Positions 1-11,600 of a stretch of 64,000 nucleotides of DNA are shown here, one piece after another. The notes below the pieces were generated by a model. It did no database searches. It was given only the letters and a program-made list of their open reading frames with translations, and had not been told where the DNA came from. Location of the stretch: NCBI RefSeq assembly GCF_000699445.3, contig NC_067196.1, forward strand, positions 37,096,616 to 37,160,615. Direction: 5' to 3'. The first letter of the stretch is position 1. The number at the start of each line of letters is the position of its first letter. The position numbers and the translations under genes are program-made. The stretch comes from Schistosoma haematobium. Taxonomy: Eukaryota > Platyhelminthes > Trematoda > Strigeidida > Schistosomatidae.

Positions 1-2
1 CG

Positions 3-851
3 TTTATTGTAACAAATACTTGTCCCACTCACACCGAGATACCAACCATTGAATCTGTACAGGTGACTGAGGAAACTGTCCTTCCGTTGATAACTAACCT
101 CAAACCTGGTAAGATACCGGGCCCTGACGGGTTACATCCACGGTTGCTGTCATCTCTTGCGGACATTATTTCAAAACCGCTTGCGACACTCTTCAACATG
201 TCCCTCTCACTCGCTCAACTCCCTAGAGATTGGAAGGACGCTATAGTTAGTCCTATATTTAAGGACGGTCAGCGACAGATAGTATCTAACTACCGGCCTG
301 TCAGTCTAACTAGCATAGTCGTTAAGTTACTCGAAAAGATAATTCGGGTTAGGTTGCTAAGCCACATAGATTTACACAATCTGTTAGCTCCTGAGCAACA
401 CGGATTTCGTAACAAGCTTTCATGCTTGACTAACTTGCTTATTGCGAGGGAGGATTGGACAGCAGCCCTAGATCACGGTCTGTCTGTCGATGTGATATTC
501 ATAGATTTTAGCAAAGCGTTTGACAAGGTTTCACACGTAGGTCTTATGCAGAAGCTCACGAGCTTCGGAATAATAGGTACTGTACATGAGTGGATAGGAA
601 ATTTCTTATGTGACCGCAGACAGAGAGTGAGGGTTAACGGAACGCTATCCGATTGGAAGCCGGTCAAAAGTGGTGTACCCCAAGGCACCATCTTAGGCCC
701 TCTGTTCTTCCTTCTCTACGTTAATGAGTTACCGCCGTTACTTAGGTCGTCGACATTATTGTTTGCGGATGATGTAAAAATCTGGAGAACAATAAAAAGT
801 GCGGCTGATCATCTGGATCTTCAATCTGACTTAGACGATTTAGTTAGATGA
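3..851 (+). pseudogene. CR1 reverse transcriptase, broken by TGA and a downstream frameshift
   Basis: This is an RNA-dependent DNA polymerase fragment. Visible motifs in order are GPDGLHPRL, NYRPVSLTS, the motif A region IDFSKAFDKVSH, motif B SGVPQGTILGP and the catalytic motif C FADD in LLFADDVKIWR. The frame runs open from base 3 to a TGA at 849-851. Homologous elements usually have Trp there (TGG to TGA), and the protein resumes in the same frame after it (AREWGLEINARKS). A frameshift near 1237 separates the final segment at 1274-1561. The RT core is intact in this piece, but the full protein cannot be made without readthrough. Confidence 0.85.
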
Positions 852-1273
852 GCTCGAGAGTGGGGCTTAGAAATCAATGCTAGGAAGAGTGTACTAATCC
901 ACGTCGGTCACGGTAATAGTTACCGTTACACCATTGAGGGTAAACCTCTTCCATGCGTTCAAGAGCATAAGGACTTAGGAGTAATATTAAGTCATGATTT
1001 AAAAACAACTGCGCATTGCAAAGCAGCCGCTGTCAAAGGTTTTCGTGCGTTATGGTCACTTCGCCGAGCGTTCAAATCTTTTGACGAGGAAGCGTTTCGA
1101 ATTTTATATCCCATATATGTTAGACCACATTTAGAGTACTGTATCCAAGCAGCTAGTCCGTGTCCGGTAAAGGATACTAACTCCCTTGAGCGTGTCCAGC
1201 GTGTGGGAACGAAATTAGTGAAGGGTCTTTCTAGACTCATGATGAGCGTTTAAAACGCCTAAATCTTTTCCCC

Positions 1274-1564
1274 TTGTCGTATCGTAGGACACGAGGTGAC
1301 CTTATACTGGCATTTCGTATCTTTAATTATGATTTGGGTGTTAATATGTCTTATCTTTTTGCTCCCTCCAGCACTAATAATCTCCGAGGTCATAGCAAGA
1401 AGGTTCATAAACCACGATTTAATAAACTTAAAGTGGGATCCCGTTTTTCTCATCGAGTAGTCAATCATTGGAACGCCTTACCCGAACAAGTGGTATCAGC
1501 CCCATCAGTTAATACTTTCAAGGAAAAGCTGGACCTTCACTGGAAAGCAATGTGTCAGGATTAA
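1274..1564 (+). pseudogene. CR1 ORF2 C-terminal segment
   Basis: This is the final part of the CR1 polyprotein in a frame shifted from the RT segment. It includes the conserved patterns SYRRTRGDLI and FSHRVVNHWNALP, typical of the region between RT and the 3' end of CR1 elements. The same motifs recur at 63738-63977 in the second CR1 copy (LRGHSKKLHKPR, FNEWNALTKHV). It is separated from the upstream RT only by the frameshift near 1237. Confidence 0.7.
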
Positions 1565-2533
1565 TACAGGTTCATCAACCTACTATCCTTATTACTGAAG
1601 ACTGATACATATAAATGTTCAGTTTATATGGGAAAACTGAGTTCGATGTAGGCTAAAAGAGTCAGTATCACTGTAACCCGAAGTCTTGACCCAACGTTTG
1701 TGACTAAGCGCATGAATGCTTATTTTTATAGTTTATCAAACCCGAAAGTATGAAACCTCGGTATTTAAATTTAAATTTCTGTGTTAATCTCAGTCAGAAA
1801 TTTCGGTCGTGCTCACTATATTACTCGGCTGTTCAGACAGCATTTTATTATGTATTATTGAGTATGAAGCTTAGTTTTCAGGATTTAGGTATTAGTTTAA
1901 CGCATCACTTGAAAAAAAATCATTTGGATATATGCTTGTATATTGGTTGTGTCAATATAGTGTCTGGAGTTGGGAACCTTTAGCATGTAGTCAAACTTAG
2001 GGGACTGCACCCGGATCATCGCTCTCTATTATTCATGGCAGTAAATTCTAGTGGGCCACAAAAGATGAGTAATATGCAGACTACAAGCGCTCCTATTTCA
2101 TGAGATTAGTTCATCTTGTTACACTTGTATTTTTTTGTCAAGAAAAAGCCTGTATATCAATTGTAAATTCAGCTTTCGTCTTATCAGTAATGTTCTGGAC
2201 AACACATTGCACTTCTTTGGGTAAGTATTCCCCATAAGGCAACAAGTTATATAGTATTTATGATGACTAGTCGTAAAAACGTGTTGAAAATTATGGTGCA
2301 GAAATCCTAATATCGATTTGGTTGTCCGCTTTAAAATTCAAAATAATGGTTTACTGTATTCCATTCAGGATCAAACTTAACGCCACGTTTGTTTAAAGGA
2401 TTTATGCACTTTGTCAATTTGTTTGCTTTTGTATGTAAATTCAATACATGTATCACGTTTCTGTTGAAGATAATCATTTCCATTAATTCATAAGGCTTTT
2501 TAATAGGGTATTTCTATGTTTAATGTGATTTAG
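1565..2533 (+). other. non-coding stretch upstream of the first visible DNAJC17-type exon
   Basis: This stretch is AT-rich and ends in a splice acceptor (TTTAG at 2529-2533). I see no exon or clear repeat here. The small open frame at 1750-1983 has no recognisable motif. The exons carrying the J domain (HPD motif) are not here and must be left of the window. Confidence 0.5.
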
Positions 2534-2621
2534 AAAGAATATGATCAGAAATGGAAAGCAAAAAGAGAGGCTATTAAAAGAATGGAATCTATGGACTCGT
2601 CACGAAGAAAGCTTAAAGAAG
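2534..2621 (+). CDS. DNAJC17: DNAJC17-type exon: end of J domain and start of coiled coil
   Basis: The 88-nt exon is read in phase 0 at the start and phase 1 at the end. Borders are TTTAG before and GTAAGT after. The translation begins KEYDQKWKAKREA, aligning with the last turn of a J domain followed by a basic helix. Confidence 0.82.
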
Positions 2622-5600
2622 GTAAGTTATGAAGTCCTGTCCTCTTATTTTTATTGATATATTCGTGATGCGTGCCGCCTATCTAAATTTTTCTGAGTAG
2701 ACTTATCTTGAAAAGTGTGTATGAAGTAGTTACCAAAATGTTACTTTGTTAGTCATACAGCATGACAGATATTTCAAAGCGGTTGCGGCGAGACTATAAT
2801 TTATGGACAAATCAATCAGATTTAGGATAATTGGTCTTGGGTTTTGACGTGAAATTCATTAATCCATTTGGCTAAATAACCTTTTAACATTTTAGCTGAT
2901 GTCAGTTAGTGATGAGAACCCGGAATCTAATTCCAACCCTAGCAATCAACTGTAAATCATAATCTTTATTCTTCCCATATCTTTCTTTCTACGAACCAAT
3001 TCTCCCTTCCTGTACTATGTTCTTATATGCAATCTTTTACATATTACCACCACTGATTTAACTACTATGAATCCGGTGTTCATGTTGTTGTACTAATGAG
3101 GTATGGCAACTTGGACCGATGCACATATGTACCTGATCCTACATTGTAGCTGACTGACTGATAACCCTCATTTAGTTCTAGTAAGTAGGTGGACACTCGA
3201 GGTCACTTTAGTGTTGCTCAGAGGTTGTCCTTAAATTATAGTCTCACCTGATTTGCTTTTTTACCTAAATGTATAAACAAGTATCCTCATATAATTCAGT
3301 TAGTAAAACACGATGAAAATTCTTTAACTTTAATGAGTTTAGTTGTAATTGCCTAATCGTTCGTTGTTTACTCTTCTAATTCGTTGGTGGAAGATTTTTG
3401 AATTTTCTGTCAGTGCGAAATAGTTTTCCTCACTTTGTAGCAATCAGTGGCCTTTAGAACTGTTATAACAAAGGGTGGATCGAAAACTTCACTAGTGATT
3501 TCCTTGTAGTAAGACGCGTATATTACTTCAGGCTACTCATTTTGAGTTCCCATCATATAGTACACTTGTGTATGACCTCGTTGCTATCATATAATCAGAA
3601 GGAACGTTCAATCGGATTCAATAGATGTTTCGCATGTATTTCCCGAGTTAGCTGTGGAGTTCGTTTGATTCATGAAGTGACCAAACTGAGTCATGACTGC
3701 TATCACTGTTTTCAGTTAGTTGTTAACTGACTCAGGTTTGTGTTAGGATGTGGAATTCTACGTATTCATTAACTTTGTGTTAATTATATCAACAGACGTT
3801 TTGTTGCTGCTGGTTCTTCTATTCTCAAGTTAACATCTAATAGAAAAACAAATCAATATAGAGAAAAAGTGATATCTATAGATTTTATTGCTCAAAGCAG
3901 TTTTGATATACTGATTCAGTTATTTTTGTATGCTGTGCTTGAATACTAAAGTTTGTTATTTCATACCTTACATAACTGTATTACAAAGTTGCTATATTTT
4001 AACGTAATTCTTATGTATATGAAATTTCCACATTTATTCTGAACTAAGAGCTAGAAGCGAGAGAAGCGGCTGCCATGGCTTTGCGGAAGAGGCAGTTTGA
4101 AACTGTAGTTAAACAACAAGCAGCCGACCAGATTCGCAGGGATTGGGAACGCCATACTGAAGAAATGAAGTGGCAAGCTGAAAGGAAACGAAAATCTACA
4201 AATGAGGAGACTGACGATGTGAAGTTCAAATGTACTAAATCTGATCAGGCTGTGGTGAGAGTAAGTTTCAACCCATTTCTTGAACGTAATCGGTAGATTT
4301 AATGCTAATATTAAACTATTAGATTTCGTCTTTATTCCCATGAACCTTCATTAACTAAAGATAATCTTCTTTCCCTTCCGTTTCTTTGATAGTCAAATCC
4401 TGGCACTTATACTTTAAAATCATGAATATGTGTACAATCCATCTCATGATAAAATAAGAAAGTTATTTAGTAAGAATGATTTTTTAAGAGCTTTCAGCTT
4501 GAATAGAACAGTTACACGTTGTGTAGGAGATATCTTAGTAATATCCTGTTTAAACTGACATCAGAAACTGACGAGCAGTTTCACTTAAAACCGAACTGAA
4601 CCTAATAATCTCATAATGAAAGTCCCGACCGTAGCTGCTACCTTGGCGCGGTGGTCGGGCTTGCCTATCGTGATGACCCAACCGAGCTATATTGGCTGGA
4701 ACATATGTTCCTGTAGGTTCTACCATGCCAGGCAGGTCGATTGGTGAACGGTAAGACTAAAAGCAGCAACTCAAGGTCTGAGGGCGAAGTCATAATGCTG
4801 ACTGTAGAGAGGTGTGACAGCAGTAAGGTGTTTCCCTCGGACAACCAGCATCTGCAGCGATGCTGCCTTCCCACAAGGAAGGAAGGGATTGGAAAAGGTC
4901 GACCCTAAAAATGTCACACCTCACCTTACCTCACGGATTTCCGTCTCCGGCGGTAAGGCCCTTTGAAGAACGGAGCTAACACGTCAAAAACCTTCCACAA
5001 AAAGGCCGTGTGCGACCGGCCTCAAGCAGTTGTCCCTTGGGCTCTGCGGTCACGCTCCCAGGTCGTCAAGACCAACACTAATCCAATTTCCTTTTCAGGT
5101 TCCTCAAGAAATACCCTTCCACGGTGTGGGCAGCCGGGAAGTGACATCAGCCCTCATACCCGTAACAGCACACGAGACCAAGTTGGTCAGATTCAAATCC
5201 TTCCTACACCTCCTAATACCTCTCTTATCTCCCCGACTAACCCTCCTCACGTCTCTTTATCATCTCGCACCGCTAGGGCGAACGATTCGAGTACGTGGAA
5301 CCCCATTCCTGGTCTCCTGAAACCACGCTCTAAACTATACGTAGGAGCTTTTAACGTACGAACACTTTGCCAAATAGGACAGCAGGCTTCCTTAGCTAAA
5401 ACTTTAGAATCTCGCGCCATCGATGTGTGCTGCGTCTTCGAAACGCGCATACAGGATCCAAGTAGCGTCATTCATTTGACCTCACCATGCCGAAATAAAG
5501 AACCAACTCGATTTACGCTTCGTGTATCTGGAAGCCCTGATTCTGCTACCCGTGGCCTCGCCGGCGTAGGTATAGCATTGAGTCCTAGGGCAGAACTAGC

Positions 5601-8600
5601 TCTCTTAGAGTGGATCCCAGTAGACAGTCGTTTGTGCGCTGTCCGACTGAACGGAACAGTAAGAATCCGAAAAGATAGGGACACTCGTCGTTGCCTCTTC
5701 GTCGTCTCTGCCTATTCTCCCACTGACTGCAGCTCAGATGATGTAAAAGATGAGTTTTACAGAAAGCTTTCGGACCTTCTCCGAAAAGCTAGGCGCTCTG
5801 ATGTAGTAATAGTGGCCGGTGACTTTAATGCTCAAGTAGGTAAACTAAGCGATAGGGAAAGACACCTAAGTGGATCTTATGATGTCGTGGCTCAAAGAAC
5901 AGATAATGGCTACCTTCTGTTGCAGCTATGCTCAGATAACCGCCTGTTCCTTGCAAATACTAACTTTAAGCATAAGGAAAAACATCTTTTAACATGGCAA
6001 CCCCCTAATTCTTCTCAACGTTGGACCCAAATAGATCACATCGCTATCAGCCACCGATGGAGGGGCTCGATAGAAGACTGTCGCTCATTCTGGAGCACAT
6101 GCTTAGATTCAGATCATGCTCTAGTACGAGCGCGTATTTGCCTGCGTCTTACTGGATGTAGGAAAACACTAAAAGGAAACCTCTTAGGGGCCTACTTAAT
6201 GATAGTCAAGCTAAGAGTATATTTCAGGAACAACTAGGAAAACAGTTAGGCAGCCATGTATGTGATGCCCACCCCGATGCAGCATGGAACGATATCCGAA
6301 AAGCTGTGGAAACAGCAGTGATATCTGCTAGTAAGGTAAACCAGAAGGTTAGGGAGAAACACTGGATCTCAGCAGCAACTATCGCACTGATAGATGCTCG
6401 GAAACTCAATCCACCTGACTCTGAACATAATGAAGAGCGGAGTCAGCTTAAGCACAAGCTGACAAGAAGTCTACGCAATGATCGTGAACAGTGGTGGGTA
6501 GCGAAAGCAAGAGAGATGGAAAAGGCAGCGGCAATAGATCAGATATTCACACTATGTCAGGTTCTAGAACACAGACACACATTCAGACGCCCCACAATGG
6601 TAGTATTTCTCGACCTTAAGGCGGCATTCGACTCTGTTGATCGTAAGGTTCTATGGCAGTGTTTGTCACTGAAAGGAGTACCAAAGAAGTGCATTAACCT
6701 TATACAGGCTCTCTACTCGAACACAACTGGTAGAGTGAGAGCTTATGGCGAACTGTCATCAGAATTGATTGCCTCAAGTGGTGTTCGTCAGGACTGCCCA
6801 CTCTCCCCATTCTTGTTCAACTTTGTCGTTGACGTACTTTTAGTAATAACACTTTCCTCGTCTAGATTTCTAGGGACTGAACTTCTACCGGGAGACCTAC
6901 TTGTTGACCTAAAATATGCCGATGATATAGTTTTATTTGGTGAAGACGCTGACAAAATGCAGAGTCTTCTGACCACTCTAAGCAACAATGCAAGCATGTT
7001 CGGCAGGCGATTCTCTCCCTCGAAATGCAAAATGTTGCTTCAGGATTGGGTTACATCGACACCTGAACTAGTGATAGGGAGTGAAGTAATTGAGTGTGTC
7101 GACCGCTTCACTTATCTTGGAAGTCTGATCAGCCCTTGTGGTCTGGTGTGTGACGAAATCTCAGCACGGATACAGAAGGCTCGACTAGCTTTTGACAACT
7201 TGCGTCATTTATGGTGTAGGCGAGATACCCGTCTATCAACCAAAGGACATGTTTACTGCGCAGCAGTTCGTTCCGTCCTACTTTATGGCAGTGAAACATG
7301 ACCGGTAAGAGTAGAGGATATCCGTAGGCTACTAGTATTTGATCATAGGTGTCTTCGAAATATTGCTCGCATATCCTGGGACCATCGAGTAAGTAATGCA
7401 GTTGTTAGGAAACGGGTACTAGGTGAGGATAGCAAATCAATTGATGACGTAGTGAAACTTCATCAGTTGAGATGGCTGGGACACGTGTCACGTATGCCCA
7501 ACCACCGACTGCCTCGATGTGCGATGTTTTGTTGTATAGGAGTAGATTGTAAGAAAGCTAGGGGCGGCTAAACCAAAACATGGCACAAGTCCATGAAATC
7601 ACTGACAAGTGGACTGAATCATATTGCTAGGTGTAGACTACCTTGTTGGGGACCGTGAGATGATAGCAACCGATGGTGAGAGACCCTGAATGACATGGCT
7701 CAAAATCATTTGCAATGGCACAGGTGCATCCACTCTTCGTGTTCTCCCAAATTTTAATCTTCTGAATTCTTCATGTCCATTTTTTTTTCTTTCCAAATTT
7801 ATTTCGCTGGATTATACTCCTTGAATAACGTCTTCAAACCCTAATCTTTCCGATTACTGTCTGTACTCTTACCATCTCTACTAGTACGGGGTTTGAATCG
7901 ACAACTGCCTCTCTGTGCTAATGTGGTGTGGCAACTCGAACTGATGTACGTACGTACGAAGTTCTACGTTGTTACTGACTGATTGAATAATAGAAGTTAA
8001 GTATTGTCGATGATTATTTATTGCCAAAGGACATTCATGATCATTGTTAATTATAGTAGTTATGAAATCAATACATTGAAATCCATTACATTCTCAGAAA
8101 TGTTAGTATTAGTGACTTATTTTTACCCTCAACATAGTATTAAAGCGATTGAATTATAAAGAGACGGAAAACCATTATTATACAAACCCATTCTGTAAAA
8201 TAGTCGAGAATACAAGCCTTCCTAAGCCGTTAAAGTAAATCCCCATCCTAAGAATGTAAATGCTTATTGCAAATGTAATTTGTATTTTTGAGATTATTTC
8301 TAATTTTGATCTATATTTATTCGGTAATCTGTGGTTTTAAGACACATTGGATAGAAGCACAGTGTGAACCAGTTATTTTCTCCTTTACAATGTTTTTATT
8401 TTAACCCAAATGAAACAAATACATTTTCAAGCTATGATGCTTGATATGGTTTTATTTCAAAATGGATTTGCTGTGTTGAGTATTGAGGACAAATATTGTG
8501 ACTTTGGAGGATTGTTAAAAACAAATAAATTATCCCTACTTTCAGAAGTTATGATTTATTTATTGATTACTAATGTTTGCTGAAAACCTCAGAATTCCAG

Positions 8601-11600
8601 CTATTAAACCCTGACCAGCGTAGTTCCTAAGCGAATGCAAAAAACTGGTTATTTCAATACTTCTGAGTCCGTACTAATTGTGAGCACAGGTGAAATAAGT
8701 GTTATGTCTTAATAAACCAGTGAAAAAATGGATAATGTAAGCAATTATGAAAATACCAGTTACTACGTGGTGTGAGCTACTTATATCCACATAAGTAGTA
8801 TGTTACGATAGCCAGGAATAGAATGTATTCCAGTAGAAGATCGAGGAAAAAAAGAACGGGAACGGGAAGAAATCGGTATAAAAATGCAGGAACAATAAAA
8901 TCCAAGACGATGGGCTGATATTTGCAAATGAAACAGACAAGTTTGAGACAATTGATTGATATTTTGCAAACTAGGTATTTACTGTATTGTTCTCAGATTT
9001 TAGAAAGATGTTCTGTAATTTCGTGTTCTGATACATTTGATTGTCCCCACGTAGTTTCTTGTTCACTACACTAGTACTGAGTAATACAGATATACAAACA
9101 TTGCATAACCGTTGCAGTACATACGTATAAAACTCTAATATACTTGTTAACGTTCGGTACGTCCAAAGTAGGGAGAAATTGTAATTTACTGCCTTAAAAA
9201 AACTTACGCATATGAAAATGTCCTTACTTTTATGATCTTGTTCACTAGTTACTTTTATTGTTGTTTTAAACAGATAAAATGGGCTTACGGAGAAAACTTT
9301 CAGGCCAACGCTTGCTACACAGAATCGTTCCTAAGAACATGTTTATCAGAGGTATATTTAAAAAGTAATGAATATTGAAAAACCATCAGATGTCTATTTG
9401 AATTCGTAAACTAATTTCAAAGACTGGGAATTTCTAAAACAAAATTTAGAACTCAGCTCCCGAAGGTGTTTAATTGTGTTAATTTTGTCTTGTACCGTTG
9501 TTGTATGGGAACTTGCTATGCATATATGTGCTAGGTTCTACGTTGCTTATGTTTGACTGAACGGTAGTTCATTGAAAAAGGACATGTATTAGACAACTAT
9601 ATATGGTCGCTTTCCCCATCTATTCAATTATCATTCTTTCTGCGGACTATTAATGTAGTAGAGTCAGTCAGCTTCGTCATACATTTCCGTAATCAGAACC
9701 ATCATCCTAACAGTTTCCCGCACATAAGGTTTAGCAGCAATGCAGTACATTACTTACATTGGACTTACCTATGCTACTCAAGATTTGGTAGTGAATTAGG
9801 CCCATCTGTATATGTAGATATTTTGTAGTTAGACTCTACATATGATGAAATAGGTCCAAAAACTTTGTTTAGCATCAATGAGTTTGTAGGTATCATTACC
9901 AAGGTTTGATTTGATAATTTCGAATAAATTGAGCATTGGGTAGATTGTTATAAATAAATAATATATTCGTAATATCCCAATGAGTAGAAAAACTAGATTT
10001 TCTGACGTTTCGTGACTTTGTGTAAGCCACTTCTTCAGAGAATAAATAATTAAATTTGGTTTACACTAAGTCACGAAACGTCAGAAAATCTAATTTTGCT
10101 ACTTATTGGGATATTACTAATATATTAATTTATTTGTTCAGCATGTTAATTCGTATAAAATCTTTATTCATGAAAGTAAATAAGATGCGTTACTTAATCG
10201 ATATACTACTCGTTTCTTTGAATATTCTCTTCGAGATAATCACATATAACACTCCCGAAATTCATTCAATACCTTACGCGTGTAATCGAATAAAGAAGTT
10301 GTTTTCTGCCAAATTCTTGTTAGTTTGCTTAGCAGCAACCAAAGGCAAGTGCAAACAAACAAGGATTTTGCCATATAGTCATTCAAACCATTTCCATCTG
10401 TGCGTAAGACACATACGTGCTGTATTTGAGGCTGCATTTTCCTTGTTGAATCCAAACAATATTGTAACTGATCACTCAAACTTAGGACAGTTAAGCAAAT
10501 TTGTCTAAATTATTGTACTCTAAATATTTTAGTATAGTGAATATTTTCCTGTTTATCAATATACACATGTAGTATTTACTGTTGGACAATTAACTATATT
10601 GTACACTGTTCAACTAGCACATTTTACCACAAGATGATTGAGTATCCAAACTGGTTATTAAGTTTAAGAGATAGATGAAATACCTGTTAGTTAACTATTT
10701 ACTTAAGTACTTTTAATTGTTATTTGTAGTTCGGTGACGTGATAGCTTTCGTCATTGGTAAACGTGGCAGTGCCATTGCTGAGTTTTCCACCTATAATGA
10801 AGCAGTAAGTTGAGTTTTAACGAAGTTTATTCATATTTGTTATTACGCTAAAAGATGGGATTGTTGTGTTATGACTAAGTGACTCGATCACCCTGTTATA
10901 CACTTAATAATTGGTTCCTGTGTTCAAAGACATTGTGCCTTGATCGACCCGATAATAAAGTACTACAATTACTTCGCCTGTAGCTCTTTTAGGGTTACTG
11001 CCGGTCTCAAGCCCGAATAAAAAGGGAGGGTTGGTTATGGAGTTAGCAACCCCATCCAGTAGAAAACAATCTTGCTAAAATACTAACCTGAATAAATAAT
11101 TTAAACCATTTAGACTTTGTCCTCCGAATCGAAGGATGTTCATTCAGAAAAACTATGGCCCCTAACAATGAAAGCCGGGAATTCTCGACAGTCACGAAGA
11201 CGATGCCCCTCCTAACAACCGCAGTGACAATTTATGTAAATACGTGGAAGCTCCGGACAATGTGAGAGGTCGGGAGGACCTGTCAAATAGTTACGGAAAT
11301 GAGATGGTAGAAATTAGCCGGAATAATTGAAACCCATTGGAGCCAAGCTGGACAGAGATTAGATTCGAGAGAGATGCTGTTGTACTCTGATCATAAGGAT
11401 AAAAATGCTCAGCACACTCAGGGAGCTGCACTGATGCTGTTCAAAGAAGCACGTAAAGCACTTATAGGATGGACATCTCATGGATTGAGGATCATCAAAG
11501 CATCCTTAACGACAAAGAAGGAGGAAATCACAATGAATGTTATCCAATGCTGTGCAATCACCAATGATAGCAACGAAGGTGATAAATATCAGTGTTATGA

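Larger units (their letters stand above)
1..1564 (+). mobile_element. CR1-clade non-LTR retrotransposon, 3' part, 5' end outside window
   Basis: This is the 3' part of a CR1-type LINE: the RT domain, the C-terminal region and probably the 3' end. The reading frame is already open at base 3, so the element starts to the left of the window. It is interrupted by an in-frame TGA at 849-851 and by a frameshift near 1237, after which the last 96 residues are open from 1274 to 1561. It lies upstream of the first visible DNAJC17-type exon and is probably within that gene. It resembles the SR1/SR3-Perere type of schistosome elements by motif pattern; the exact family is not established. Confidence 0.85.
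4624..7985 (+). mobile_element. RTE-clade retrotransposon, family B copy 1 (B1)
   Basis: B1 is near full length with a 582-bp internal deletion. It has the 5' ribozyme-like fold (4624-4689), a 5' untranslated region, endonuclease frame 4963-6237, RT region about 6190-7755, and a 3' untranslated region ending TTACTGACTGATTG. Probable, slightly decayed target duplication: ATAATGAAAGT at 4613-4623 and ATAATAGAAGT at 7987-7997 (9 of 11 identical). Relative to B2, bases between the ATA at 39913-39915 and the ATA at 40495-40497 are missing. This removes 194 codons in frame, with ATA microhomology at the junction near 6536. B1 keeps the catalytic YADD (6915-6926). It sits inside the large intron of the DNAJC17-type gene in sense orientation. 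Confidence 0.88.
9352..10729 (+). other. DNAJC17-type intron with decayed repeats
   Basis: The intron holds a decayed RTE tail (about 9490-9565) and a fold-back sequence (9970-10117). The 150-codon frame at 10056-10508 starts inside the fold-back arm and shows no domain. I treat it as chance. Confidence 0.5.

Noticed and set aside
4665..4874. 69-codon antisense frame in the RTE 5' region, repeated at 38044-38253 and 47916-48125.
   Set aside because: It is conserved only because the RTE copies are near identical. It overlaps the ribozyme-like and untranslated region and has no domain.
10056..10508. 150-codon + strand open frame as a host gene.
   Set aside because: It begins inside a fold-back repeat arm, lies in an intron, and has no domain, partner exon or coding-like composition.
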